Shown: piece by piece, positions 19,411 through 27,970 of the stretch
How the letters are laid out: every line of letters begins with the position of its first letter
Position numbering within the stretch: position 1 is the first letter of the stretch
Assembly (NCBI RefSeq): GCF_018394335.1
Contig: NZ_CP074572.1
Span: forward strand, 2,852,001 to 2,916,000
Length of the DNA stretch: 64,000 bases
Direction of reading: 5' to 3'
DNA from: Shewanella dokdonensis
GTDB lineage: Bacteria > Pseudomonadota > Gammaproteobacteria > Enterobacterales > Shewanellaceae
Translations under genes and position numbers: made by a program
The notes under the pieces: model-generated
What the model was told of the DNA's origin: nothing
What the model saw: only the letters and a program-made list of their open reading frames with translations
Database searches by the model: none

Positions 19411-20872
19411 ATGACCCAGCACTATATTACCAGCCAGAACGGTGCCCCCGTTGCCGATGATCAGAATTCTTTGTCTGTTGGTGAACGTGGCCCATTGTTG
19501 TTACAGGATTTTCATCTGATTGAAAAACTGGCACATTTTAACCGCGAGCGGATCCCTGAGCGGGTCGTGCATGCCAAAGGCACCGGGGTTTATGGTACCT
19601 TCACCCTGACCAATGATATGAGCCGTTACACCATTGCCGAGCATTTCAACGGCGTGGGTAAACAGACCGAAGTGTTTGTGCGTTTTTCTACTGTGGGTGG
19701 TGAGATGGGCTCTGCCGATGCCGAGCGTGACCCTCGCGGTTTTGCCGTGCGCTTTTACACCAACCGCGGTAATCACGATATTGTCGGTAATAACACCCCC
19801 ACGTTTTTCCTGCGGGATGGCATCAAATTCCCAGATTTTATTCATACACAGAAGCGTAATCCGCACACCAATCTTAAAGATCCGCCAGGCAATGTGGGAT
19901 TTCTGGGCACTGAATCCAGAAGCGATGCATCAGGTAACTGTGCTGATGTCTGATCGGGGTATTCCGGCAAACTATCGGCAGATGCACGGCTACGGTTCAC
20001 ATACCTACTCTTTCTGGAATGCCAAAGGTGAGCGCTTCTGGGTGAAATTTCACTTTAAGAGCGAGCAGGGCATTGCCAACCTGACCGAAGAACAAGCCGC
20101 CAAAATGAAAGGTATCGATCCCGATCATGCTCAGCGTGACATGGTGGCCGCCATTAGTGATGGTCATTTCCCACGCTGGAAATTGCAGGTACAGATCATG
20201 CCCGAAGCTGATGCTAACCATTATCATATCAATCCTTTTGATCTGACCAAGGTGTGGCCGCACCAGGATTACCCATTGATTGAAGTCGGGGTGATGGAGC
20301 TGAACCGCTTGCCGCAGAACTATTTTGCTGAAGTGGAGCCAGGCGGCTTTTGCGCCGAGCAATATGGTTCCAGGGGTGGGTGCGTCACCGGATAAAATGC
20401 TGCAAGCGCGTCTGTTTGCTTATGCCGATGCCCAGCGTTATCGCGTTGGCGCCAATTACAACCAACTGCCCGTGAATTGCCCACACGCGACCACTGCTAA
20501 CCATCATCAACGTGCCGGGGCGATGGCCGGAACGCAGTGCCCATACCATCACAGCCAGACTGGTGCGGATAGTAGCGCTAACTACGGCCCGAACTCCAGC
20601 GCCAACAGTTTGCAGGATGCTACCGAGTTCCGTGAACCGCCATTACAGCTAGAGGGGAAGCGGCGCGTTATAGCCGTTACGATCAGGATGACTACACTCA
20701 GGCGGGTAATCTGTATCGCTTGTTCAGTGAAGCGGAAAAAGCGCGGCTGGTCAGCAATATCTGTGGCACCTTGAGCCAAGCAAGCCGCGATGTGCAATTG
20801 CAGATGGTGGCGCATTTCACTAAAGCCGATGCCGACTATGGGGCTCGTGTAATGGCGGGATTAGCTAAGTAA
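19411..20872 (+). CDS. katA: Clade-3 type haem catalase, three frameshifts
   Basis: Monofunctional catalase that converts hydrogen peroxide to water and oxygen. The repaired length is 486 residues. Catalytic His lies in [16 protein letters not shown] (about 47-62) and the Asn in [15 protein letters not shown]; the haem-ligand Tyr region is [14 protein letters not shown]. Start ATG at 19411 follows AAGGAG. Breaks: extra base at 19884-19890 (GCCAGGC), extra base at 20338-20344 (GCCAGGC) and one G missing at 20654-20657; corrected joins read [20 protein letters not shown] and [14 protein letters not shown], exactly as in KatA proteins. Three independent breaks in an otherwise perfectly conserved enzyme argue for base-calling errors. 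OxyR control is likely for the family but no operator was identified. Confidence 0.88.
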
Positions 20873-20897
20873 CTTAGCTCTGCCTAAGGTGGATTAG

Positions 20898-20926
20898 AAA
20901 GCCCAACGGTAACGTTGGGCTTTTTT
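20898..20926 (+). terminator. Terminator of katA
   Basis: Stem AAAGCCCAACG / CGTTGGGCTTT followed by TTTTTT, 26 bases after the catalase stop. Confidence 0.85.
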
Positions 20927-21030
20927 GCATCTGCCGATGCGGGGAAGTCGGCGGCTTGTTTCTGCGGTTACATTTCGCAATTTGAGTTCGCTGAGAGCTA
21001 GTCGCACTAAATCGCCTGCCGCGGGCGTAT

Positions 21031-21120
21031 GCACAGATGCTCCAGTGACACGCTGTGAACCCATCCATGGGCGCTCGGCCTCGGAATCCATTCCTCGGAC
21101 GGTCACTGGTTCATCTGTGC
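21031..21120. repeat. Palindromic intergenic element (about 90 bp)
   Basis: Two nested perfect arm pairs, GCACAGATG/CATCTGTGC (outer) and CCAGTGAC/GTCACTGG (inner), enclose a 52-base GC-rich centre. Together they make a long hairpin. This looks like a small non-coding repetitive element (MITE- or REP-like). The GC-rich DNA from 20927 to 21030 may belong to the same repeat. A related element, roughly in opposite orientation, lies at 22160-22290. Confidence 0.6.
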
Positions 21121-21165
21121 TGAGGAATCATGGTGTAGTCCTGTTGAATTTGATTTTGGCTAACT

Positions 21166-21982
21166 TTACTCATCTTCTGGATCAAATGTGTATTCAGGGT
21201 AGTACTGGAGCACTTTATAAATTTTGGGAACCCCTCTCACCGTTTCCACTTCAACATCGACAACATAAGCTAATTCATGCCACTGCTTCTTTAGATGTTC
21301 TGGCGGATGAAGCATTTCATTTTTTACAGCATTATTCTCAAAAATCACTTTCATGCTCTTTTTGGAAATATCATCAATGATGGCTCTATTACCTGTTTCT
21401 GAGTTAGGGTCAAACTTTGCTTGATACCAATACATAACTTTTCGACGATGGATGTGATCCTCTGGCTCATCTATTTGCTCAATTTTTTTACTAATTTCAT
21501 TCTGGATGGCATTAGCTTGGGTTGAATTGATTGTAAAGTTGTTAATTACAGTTCCACCATCAGAAACTATGATATTAAGTTGCGAGCCATGATCTTTAGC
21601 GACAGGTTCAACAAATTTATTCCACTCTTGAAGGTCTTGCTTTGTGACTTCTTTGGGGGATTGTTGGTCTTGCCCAGTAACCAGTTACAAATGCCTTGGA
21701 CAATATTTGACCATTGCGAAAGCGTTCCCCTTCCCAAAGTAAAGGAACAATAGGAGCTGCTTGAGACACAAGTTCGATAACTATTGATCCCTTTCGTACT
21801 TCCTTAATTAGGAGCTCTGTACTTACTTCTGTTTCTTTCGATGTTTCAGATTCAATGAATTTATGAAACTGATGATTAAAAGAAAGTAGTGAAAGTGAAA
21901 GATCTTTAAGAGCTACTGGGTTTCGGTTGTTGATTTTTATTTCTAATTTCTTGTCTAAATCAATTTCGAGAATGTTATTCAT
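21166..21982 (-). CDS. Hypothetical AT-rich protein, one frameshift
   Basis: I do not recognise this gene. The two frames 21617-21982 and 21166-21700 join into one protein of 271 residues if one base is removed near 21675-21690. The N-terminus (MNNILEIDLDKKLEIKINN) is followed by a helix, an extended strand-rich segment (STELLIKEVRKGSIVIELVS) and a short hydrophobic patch (APIVPLLW). The C-terminal half is charged and ends VPKIYKVLQYYPEYTFDPEDE. No signal peptide, clear membrane helix or catalytic motif is seen. It stands alone, is AT-rich, and is flanked by palindromic repeats, so it is probably acquired DNA. The start ATG at 21982 follows AAGGAACG. Confidence 0.6.
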
Positions 21983-22159
21983 AACGTTCCTTGTTGTTAC
22001 CTTTCCAGTTATTCCTCAATTGATAGTTAATATGTGACGATAAAAAAATTTGGTCAACTAACATACACATTATTGTGTAATGGCAATTTCAATTTGTGTG
22101 AATGGAGTAGCTTAACGTTCAAGTACAGTTGATCTAGGAGAAGTACTCTGATAATTCCC
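21983..22159. other. AT-rich upstream region
   Basis: Promoter region for the hypothetical minus-strand gene; TTGTGTGAATG and TTATTGTGTAATGG motifs lie around 22070-22105 but no regulator site can be named. Confidence 0.25.
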
Positions 22160-22290
22160 AGCACATGCGGACTTGTGGCTGTCGCCAGCATGGATGCTGG
22201 CGTCGAGCTTACATGGAGGTACTTGCAGCGCGCCACATGGATGCGTGTGCATAAGCCTGCGGCCAGGCAAGTAATCGCTGCCGGGCAACA
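22160..22290. repeat. Intergenic repeat element with palindrome
   Basis: GC-rich element in AT-rich surroundings. It contains the perfect palindrome GCCAGCATGGATGCTGGC (22185-22202) and a second half with GCGCGCCACATGGATGCG and CCTGCGGCCAGG. Parts resemble the reverse complement of the element ending at 21120 (GCCTGCCGC...GTATGCACA). Similar sequences are, to my knowledge, dispersed between genes in Shewanella genomes. The short frames across it are not genes. Confidence 0.5.
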
Positions 22291-22339
22291 AAGCAATGTT
22301 GCAGCATTCATAAAAAATGTAGGCAGCATCAGCATCAAT

Positions 22340-22366
22340 AAAAAGAGGCTCGGAAGCCTCTTTTTT
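22340..22366. terminator. Bidirectional terminator after the GDT1-type gene
   Basis: Stem AAGAGGCT / AGCCTCTT with a tetraloop-size loop and T-runs on both strands, 28 bases beyond the minus-strand stop at 22394. Confidence 0.8.
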
Positions 22367-22393
22367 GCAAACGAATCAGGCCGTAAGGCTTAC

Positions 22394-22951
22394 TTACGCC
22401 CACACCAGCGTTGCTATACCCAACAAGAAAAACAGCACGGCACAGATCCGATGAATAAGGGTTACTGGTAACTTACCCGCGCCCATGCTGCCGGCTATCA
22501 CCACTGGCACATTGGCCAGCAAGATGCCTAAGGTTGTTCCGGCAATTACCCAAGCTAAGGATTGATACTTAGCCGCCAACACCACAGTGGCAACTTGGGT
22601 TTTGTCGCCCATTTCGGCCAGGAAGAATAAGACAAAGGTTGCCAGAAATGGGCCATTGCGATAGAAGCGGCTGTCTTCAGCGTCAGCTTTATCTGGCACG
22701 AGTATCCATAAGGCGATGGCAAAGAAGCTAAAGGCCACGAGATAACGGGCGAGTTCTGGTGTTAGCCAGGTAATCGCCCAATGACCAAACCACGCTGCCA
22801 ACAAATGATTTGCCAGTGTTGATAGCAAGATCCCGCCGATAATTGCCGTTTTATTTTTGAATCTGGCGGCTAATAACAGTGCCAGTAGTTGGGTCTTATC
22901 GCCAATTTCAGCAATAGCAACAGAGAGAGCAGACGTGAACAGCGCTTCCAA
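22394..22951 (-). CDS. mneA: GDT1/TMEM165-family manganese exporter (MneA-like, UPF0016)
   Basis: Inner membrane cation exporter of about 185 residues, six helices in two inverted repeats. Both halves carry the family metal-binding motif E-x-G-D-K-T: AEIGDKTQLLALLLAAR near the N-terminus and AEMGDKTQVATVVLAAKY in the middle. Relatives export Mn2+ in Vibrio and Shewanella. I start at the TTG ending at 22951, seven bases after a GAGGA site; an in-frame ATG at 22996 lies inside an upstream hairpin and has no ribosome site. The upstream leader contains a yybP-ykoY riboswitch, which supports Mn2+ as the substrate: the gene should be switched on by excess Mn2+. Confidence 0.88.
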   Translation of the reverse strand: MEALFTSALSVAIAEIGDKTQLLALLLAARFKNKTAIIGGILLSTLANHLLAAWFGHWAITWLTPELARYLVAFSFFAIALWILVPDKADAEDSRFYRNGPFLATFVLFFLAEMGDKTQVATVVLAAKYQSLAWVIAGTTLGILLANVPVVIAGSMGAGKLPVTLIHRICAVLFFLLGIATLVWA

Positions 22952-22963
22952 AATGCAATCCTC

Positions 22964-23004
22964 AGGGGTGACCTTTAACCGGGCACAACACGCCATTCAC
23001 CCCT
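22964..23004 (-). promoter_or_regulatory. Hairpin next to the ribosome binding site of mneA
   Basis: On the minus strand AGGGGTGA pairs perfectly with TCACCCCT, whose 3' end abuts the GAGGA site. This hairpin between riboswitch and start codon could be the switchable part of the expression platform, hiding or exposing the ribosome site. Confidence 0.5.
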
Positions 23005-23021
23005 GTTAAATGGTGCGCTGT

Positions 23022-23126
23022 GCTCAGGTCTTGCCAGGCAAGTCAGACTTGCTGCATTCACCATGGCATGTGGCCAAGTTTGTTGATGAATGCCCTCACA
23101 AACAGTGAGGCGGCTACTCCCCCAAG
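23022..23126 (-). ncRNA. yybP-ykoY manganese riboswitch
   Basis: The leader of the Mn2+ exporter gene contains the conserved yybP-ykoY elements in order on the minus strand: GGGGGAGTAGCCGCC (about 23111-23125), hairpins including CCTCACTGTTTGTGAGG, and the closing GGCAAGACC (about 23028-23036). The first motif is the Mn2+-binding L1 loop sequence also found before E. coli mntP and alx. A 78-codon frame (23058-23294) overlaps it and should not be annotated as protein. The 3' boundary and the expression platform are estimates. Confidence 0.8.
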
Positions 23127-23388
23127 AACTAGAGAGGCGCTCATTATATCCAGATATTTATCTGCGGCAATCATCAATTGCAGATTGTTCTTATAATCGA
23201 CGATATTTTTTCCGATTTTAAAGGTAAATCTGTTCTTGCCCGCAGCAAATGGCTCTGATAATGTCAAAACCGTGTCGATTTTTCGGAATAGCATTCAGGC
23301 ATTTTTGCTCTGAGCACGTACTCTAACTGCATTCCGTTATGGAAAATCCGGCCATCAGAAAAATAACAATGACAACAGGATCTAGTCC

Positions 23389-24574
23389 GTGAATCTTAAA
23401 ATAGTTGGATCGATTGCGATCGTGGCCGGTACTGCCATTGGTGCCGGTATGTTGGCCTTGCCATTGGCTACTGCGGCCATGGGCCTAATGCCCGCTTTAC
23501 TGCTGATGATAGTGGTCTGGGCAATTTCGGCATATACCTCGTTGCTGATGCTGGAAGTGAATTTACGCTCCGGTACCGGTGACAATCTGCACGTGATTAC
23601 CGGTAAATCTCTTGGGCGTAAGGGCCAGATAATCCAGAGTCTGTCGTTTCTGAGTTTGCTGTTTGCGTTAACGGCGGCGTATCTCACTGGTGGTGCGGAT
23701 TTGCTGACGCTAAAAGCTAAGGCCTGGTTTGATGTTGAGTTAAGCAATCAAACGGCGGTGTTACTGTTTACCTTTGTTCTGGGTGGCTTTGCGGCATTGG
23801 GCGTGCACTGGATTGATAAACTGTCGCGGGCACTTTTTTCTGCCATGGTGGTTCTGCTGGCGCTGGTATTAGTGTTTCTGTTACCTGAGGTCAGCCCTAG
23901 CGCTCTGGCACAGCGGGCGGCAACCAATTCTCTGACCGCCGTCTGGCTCAGTGCTATCCCGGTGGTGGTGACATCTTTTGGTTTCCATGTCTGTATTGCC
24001 ACGCTAGTGCGTTACTTGGACGGTGACGTAGCTTCATTACGCAAGGTATTGCTGATTGGTTCCACCATCCCATTATTTTGCTATGTACTGTGGTTGTTGG
24101 TGACGCTCGGAACTGTGGGGGGAAGCTATTGCCGGGTTTAATGGATCGTTATCGAAACTTATCAGTGCCTTGCAGGAGATCTCCTCACAACCGTTGATCA
24201 GCAAATTTATTGGTTTGTTCGCCGATTTTGCGCTGATCACCTCGTTCCTCGGTGTCACCATGAGTTTGTTTGATTTTAACGCCGAGCTGATCCGTGCCCG
24301 CGACTCTTGGAGTGGCAGGGCACAAACCTGGTTACTAACCTTTATGCCGCCGCTGGCTTGTGCGCTGTTTGTCCCGGAAGGTTTTATCGCTTTGCTGGGG
24401 TTCGCCGCCGTACCGCTGGTGGTGATAACCATCTTTTTGCCTGTCATTATTGCTATGAAACAACGGTTACAGGGGGCAGCGGGCTATCAGGTAAGCGGTG
24501 GTAATCTGGCGTTGTGGTTGCTGATGTTGCTGGGCATAGTGATCATCGTGGCGCAACTGTATGCCGCAACTTAA
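23389..24574 (+). CDS. tyrP: Aromatic amino acid permease (TyrP/Mtr family), one frameshift
   Basis: Proton-coupled tyrosine/tryptophan importer of the HAAAP family with eleven predicted helices; repaired length 394 residues (E. coli TyrP 403). The N-terminal family signature VAGTAIGAGMLALPLATA is intact, and SFGFHVCIATLVRYLDGD and FADFALITSFLGVTMSLFDF are characteristic later blocks. Start is GTG at 23389 with AGGA upstream. The frame breaks in a run of six G (24117-24122); five G give LGTVGEAIAGFNGS and a continuous protein. Tyrosine versus tryptophan preference cannot be decided. Confidence 0.85.
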
Positions 24575-24657
24575 CGCGCTTTGTAAGCAAGTTTGTCCAT
24601 AGCCACTGTCTTGTAAGCGAGTTTTTCAGGCTACAGTGCAGCTGTTATGTTTGTGTT

Positions 24658-24684
24658 AAAGTCGGGTTCGGCCCGGCTTTTATT
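24658..24684 (+). terminator. Terminator of the aromatic amino acid permease gene
   Basis: Stem AAGTCGGG / CCCGGCTT (one G-T pair) with a five-base loop, then TTTATTT. It lies directly before the peptidase fragment, showing that the fragment has lost its own promoter. Confidence 0.65.
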
Positions 24685-24689
24685 TAACG

Positions 24690-25289
24690 ATGATCCGTTT
24701 TGCCGTTGCCATGTATGACACCAACAAACAGTTGCGTGATGCTGACAAACAGTTAAAGGGTGAACTGACGAAAGTGCGGCCGCACTATATGGCAGCAATC
24801 ATTGCTTACTATAAGAGCTTGGGCAAACCTGTGTATGCCGATGCCAACTCTAGCCTGCGGGTCACTTATGGGAACGTGAAAGGCTATTCGCCTAAAGATG
24901 GTCTATACGCAGTACCGTTCACCCGTTTGCAGGGCATTACCCAGAAAGACACCGGCGTTGAGCCGTTTGATGCGCCCAAGGCTGAGTTGAAGCTCATCAA
25001 AGACAAAGCTTACGGGGATTTCTATGTGAAATCATTGGATTCCGTGCCAGTTAACTTCCTGTCGACCGTGGACACTACCGGCGGAAACTCTGGTTCGCCC
25101 ACACTAAATGGCCGGGCTGAGCTGGTTGGCCTACTGTTTGATGGGGTGTATGAAAGCATTATTGGCGACTGGAATTATGACGATAACATCAACCGTTCAA
25201 TCCATGTCGACAGTCGTTATATGTTGTGGGTGATGAAGTATCTTGACCATGCCGACAACCTAGTGGATGAAATGGTAATCACTCACTAA
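24690..25289 (+). pseudogene. 5'-truncated S46 dipeptidyl-peptidase remnant
   Basis: This 199-residue frame matches only the C-terminal part of S46 peptidases (DPP7/DPP11, about 700-720 residues). The nucleophile motif TTGGNSGSPTLNG is kept, as is the C-terminal HVDSRYMLWVMKYL block. The N-terminal two thirds, with the catalytic His and Asp and the signal peptide, are absent; the sequence upstream is the permease gene and its terminator. A deletion therefore fused the fragment to unrelated DNA. Unlike the other broken genes here, this cannot be explained by one missing base. The peptide may be made but cannot be an active exopeptidase. Confidence 0.85.
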
Positions 25290-25310
25290 TCACAGGTCAT
25301 CACTGATTAA

Positions 25311-25346
25311 CAAAGCCCTGACAGCCCTATCAGGGCTTTGTTTTTT
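25311..25346. terminator. Terminator between the S46 remnant and the MATE gene
   Basis: Stem AAAGCCCTGA / TCAGGGCTTT with loop CAGCCCTA, followed by a run of T on the plus strand and preceded by A-rich bases for the convergent MATE gene. Confidence 0.8.
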
Positions 25347-25351
25347 GGGGA

Positions 25352-26716
25352 TCAATGACCCGCCGATGGTAGCGGTTCTACCAACACTTTGCTTTGCCAA
25401 CGGCGGCTGCGCCAGCGCCAGTACATGGCCAGACCGCGCACCCATTCATCACACGCCAATGCCAGCCAGATCCCCACCAGGCCATAGCCCAAATGAATGC
25501 CCAGTAACCAAGCCAGCGGTACGGCAATGCCCCACATGGAAAACAGTGCCATCATCAACGGGAAACGGGCATCACCAGTCGCTCTGAGTGCGTTGATCAC
25601 AATCAAGTTAAACGTCCGGCCCGGTTCCATGAATACGCTGATCACAAACAGTGGGGCGATCAGCGATAACACGCCCTCATCGCCAGTAAACAAGGCGATA
25701 ATGCTACGGCCACTCAACGCGAAACATAATGCGATAATCACAGTGGCAAACAGCCCGAGCTTGAGGGTCTTTAATAATCTGCTATAGGCCAGTTCAAACA
25801 GTCGGCCTCCGGCTAGGTGACCAATGATGATCTCATTACCCATGCCAATGGATAAACCGAACAGCATGATAAAGGTACAGATCTGAAAATAGTAAGAGTG
25901 GGTTGCCAGTGCTTTATCGCCCATCAGGCCAACAAATGAGGTGACCACCATAAATTGCAGTAACCAGGAAAGATTCTCTCCGGCTGCGGGCAGACCGATT
26001 TTCAAGACTTTGGCAAGCATTTCGCGCCGTGGGCGCAACAGCTCTGCGGGCAACAAACGAATACCGGTATTGCGTTGCAGTAACCAGACTAATAGCACCA
26101 AGCCAACTAGGCGTCCGGCAACGGTACTGATGGCAACACCGGCAACGCCCAGCTGCGGCAGTCCAAACCAGCCGTAAAGCAGCAGCAGATTACTGCCAAA
26201 GGTGATCAAGTTGACCAAGGCGGTCGCATACATCGCCTCGCGGGTATATCTGTGGGCACGCAAGGTGGCTGCCAGACAGAGCGCTGCGGCTTCTGGCAAC
26301 AGACACAAACCGATAATCATCAGGTATAAACGACCATCTGCCAGCAGATCCTGTGGCAGGTTCATCATGGTCAAGATAGGTGCCGCACCACTGATAACCC
26401 CAATGGCTGCGAGTAGCCCCACCACCAGATTGAAACTGATTGCGGTGTGGATCACCGTACGGGCCTTGGTTCTGTTACCCGCCCCGAGATACTGCGTAAT
26501 CACCACGCTGGTGCCAATACTGACAAAGCTGAATAAGGTGATAGCCAGACTGAACACCTGGTTGCCGACGGCTAATGCTGCCACTTCCCGATAGGAGATA
26601 TGGCTGACCATAAAGGTGTTGATAGCGCCAGTGAGAAAGTGTAACGACAGATCAATAAATAGCGGCCAGCTCAGCATAAACAGCGAGCCTGGCCCCTGAC
26701 GATGTGGGGTGTGCAT
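25352..26716 (-). CDS. MATE family multidrug/cation efflux pump
   Basis: Inner membrane Na+- or H+-driven antiporter of 454 residues with twelve predicted helices, normal for the NorM/DinF superfamily. Typical blocks include ALAVGNQVFSLAITLFSFVSIGTSVVITQYLGAGN in the first half (about residues 45-80) and the inverted counterpart FGLSIGMGNEIIIGHLAGG in the second. I use the ATG at 26716; a frame continues to 26842 but the extra 42 residues are Cys/His-rich and unlike the family. The gene is convergent with the S46 remnant and divergent from the DUF481 gene. Substrates cannot be predicted. Confidence 0.88.
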   Translation of the reverse strand: MHTPHRQGPGSLFMLSWPLFIDLSLHFLTGAINTFMVSHISYREVAALAVGNQVFSLAITLFSFVSIGTSVVITQYLGAGNRTKARTVIHTAISFNLVVGLLAAIGVISGAAPILTMMNLPQDLLADGRLYLMIIGLCLLPEAAALCLAATLRAHRYTREAMYATALVNLITFGSNLLLLYGWFGLPQLGVAGVAISTVAGRLVGLVLLVWLLQRNTGIRLLPAELLRPRREMLAKVLKIGLPAAGENLSWLLQFMVVTSFVGLMGDKALATHSYYFQICTFIMLFGLSIGMGNEIIIGHLAGGRLFELAYSRLLKTLKLGLFATVIIALCFALSGRSIIALFTGDEGVLSLIAPLFVISVFMEPGRTFNLIVINALRATGDARFPLMMALFSMWGIAVPLAWLLGIHLGYGLVGIWLALACDEWVRGLAMYWRWRSRRWQSKVLVEPLPSAGH

Positions 26717-27011
26717 TAAAATTTCCAGCGCAAGATAACCGGGAACCCGGCAGTAACTATCCGAACATGCCACCCATAACATCCTGTGGGCACAGGTGCT
26801 GACGGCGTGTGGCATGACCCGGTTATTGTAACTCACTGGCAAATAAATCCAGCTGTTTGCCGCTAAAAATTATTTGGGTGTTGAAATAATGTTGCGGTTA
26901 TACATGGTTTGCTGTGGATAACTGCAGTTTATTTCACAATTTTTGCGGTTGAATGTTAAGATCCGGGCGTTTTTAGTGGGATAACTTTCTGTTTTACAAT
27001 TGGAGAATGAT

Positions 27012-27749
27012 ATGAAATCACTGCTCGGGATGGCCGCGTTGTTAGCCATTGCCCCCTGTACCCATGCGGCGTCCGACTTTGTGAAAGGCGATGCAACCTT
27101 TGCCGGCGAAGCTGAGTTAGGTGCCACAGTGACCACAGGTAACACTGATACCACCTCAGTTAAAGGCCGACTGGCAATGAAGCAAGAACTCGGCAACTGG
27201 GAAAATCAGTATCTTATTGAAGGTCTGTACAAGGAAGACACCGACGAAGTCACTGCCAAACGTTATCTTGGCAGTATCCAGGGCAACTATCGCTTTGATG
27301 GCCGCAGTTATCTGTTTGCTACGGGTGGCTACGAAGTTGACCCTTTTACGGGTTATGACTACAAATTCAATACCGCGGCAGGTTACGGCTACCGTCTGTA
27401 TCAAGGCAACGGCAGTTTCCTTGATGGCGAAATCGGTCCTGGCTATCAGTATCAGCGTTTGGACAGTGAGCAGCGCCAGGAACTGGGTTATACCTCTGAA
27501 GCCAGTTGGGTGGCCCACGGCGTATTGAACTATGAACTTGAGATCAGTGAAACTTCCAAGTTCAAGCAGATGTTTGTTGCCGATTATGGTGATAAACTGG
27601 ACGCCCGTTCTGAAACTTCCATCACGGCTAACATCATCGGCGCACTGGCGATGAAATTTGCTGTGGTTGTACGCTACAACAGTGATCCGCTGGATGACAA
27701 GAAAAGCACTGATACAGAAACCAACATGACGCTACTGTACTCTTTCTGA
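27012..27749 (+). CDS. DUF481 outer membrane beta-barrel protein (YdiY-like)
   Basis: Outer membrane protein of 245 residues with a signal peptide (MKSLLGMAALLAIAPCTHAA). The mature part is a series of amphipathic strands typical of DUF481/YdiY, including FAGEAELGATVTTGNTDTTS at its start and the C-terminal TETNMTLLYSF ending in Phe, the usual barrel-assembly signal. YdiY in E. coli is acid/salt inducible but has no proven function. Start ATG at 27012 follows GGAG. Alone, with its own terminator. Confidence 0.88.
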   Translation: MKSLLGMAALLAIAPCTHAASDFVKGDATFAGEAELGATVTTGNTDTTSVKGRLAMKQELGNWENQYLIEGLYKEDTDEVTAKRYLGSIQGNYRFDGRSYLFATGGYEVDPFTGYDYKFNTAAGYGYRLYQGNGSFLDGEIGPGYQYQRLDSEQRQELGYTSEASWVAHGVLNYELEISETSKFKQMFVADYGDKLDARSETSITANIIGALAMKFAVVVRYNSDPLDDKKSTDTETNMTLLYSF

Positions 27750-27776
27750 GTTCAGGCGCTTATTCTGTGATCAACT

Positions 27777-27799
27777 AAAAGGCACCTTCGGGTGCCTTT
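27777..27799 (+). terminator. Terminator of the DUF481 gene
   Basis: Stem AAAGGCACC / GGTGCCTTT closed by a TTCG tetraloop, 30 bases after the stop. Confidence 0.8.
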
Positions 27800-27970
27800 G
27801 TGATCTTGGTCTCAGCATGGGATCATGACCACAAAAAACAGTTGATCGCGTGGCTGGATAACAGATTATCTGCTATGCCGAGTCACCAGAAGTTGACTGA
27901 TCATCCATCACGACCACTGCGGGGCTATGGTAGTTTCTAATAAAAATCCCTTCCCATATGAGAGATAAAA

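Noticed and set aside
19411..20872. Catalase as a pseudogene because of three frame breaks
   Set aside because: All breaks are single bases in a run or in GCAGGC, and every catalase motif is conserved; sequence error is the simpler reading.
22175..22471. 98-codon plus-strand frame and the opposite 94-codon frame at 22054-22338
   Set aside because: Both run through the GC-rich repeat, and the first continues into a terminator and the antisense of mneA.
23058..23294. 78-codon minus-strand frame upstream of the Mn2+ exporter gene
   Set aside because: It overlaps the yybP-ykoY riboswitch core motifs, which explain the conservation and structure of this stretch better than a protein.
24581..24625. 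Short direct repeat TTGTAAGC(A/G)AGTTT after the permease gene
   Set aside because: Two imperfect copies only, without structure or context to suggest a function.
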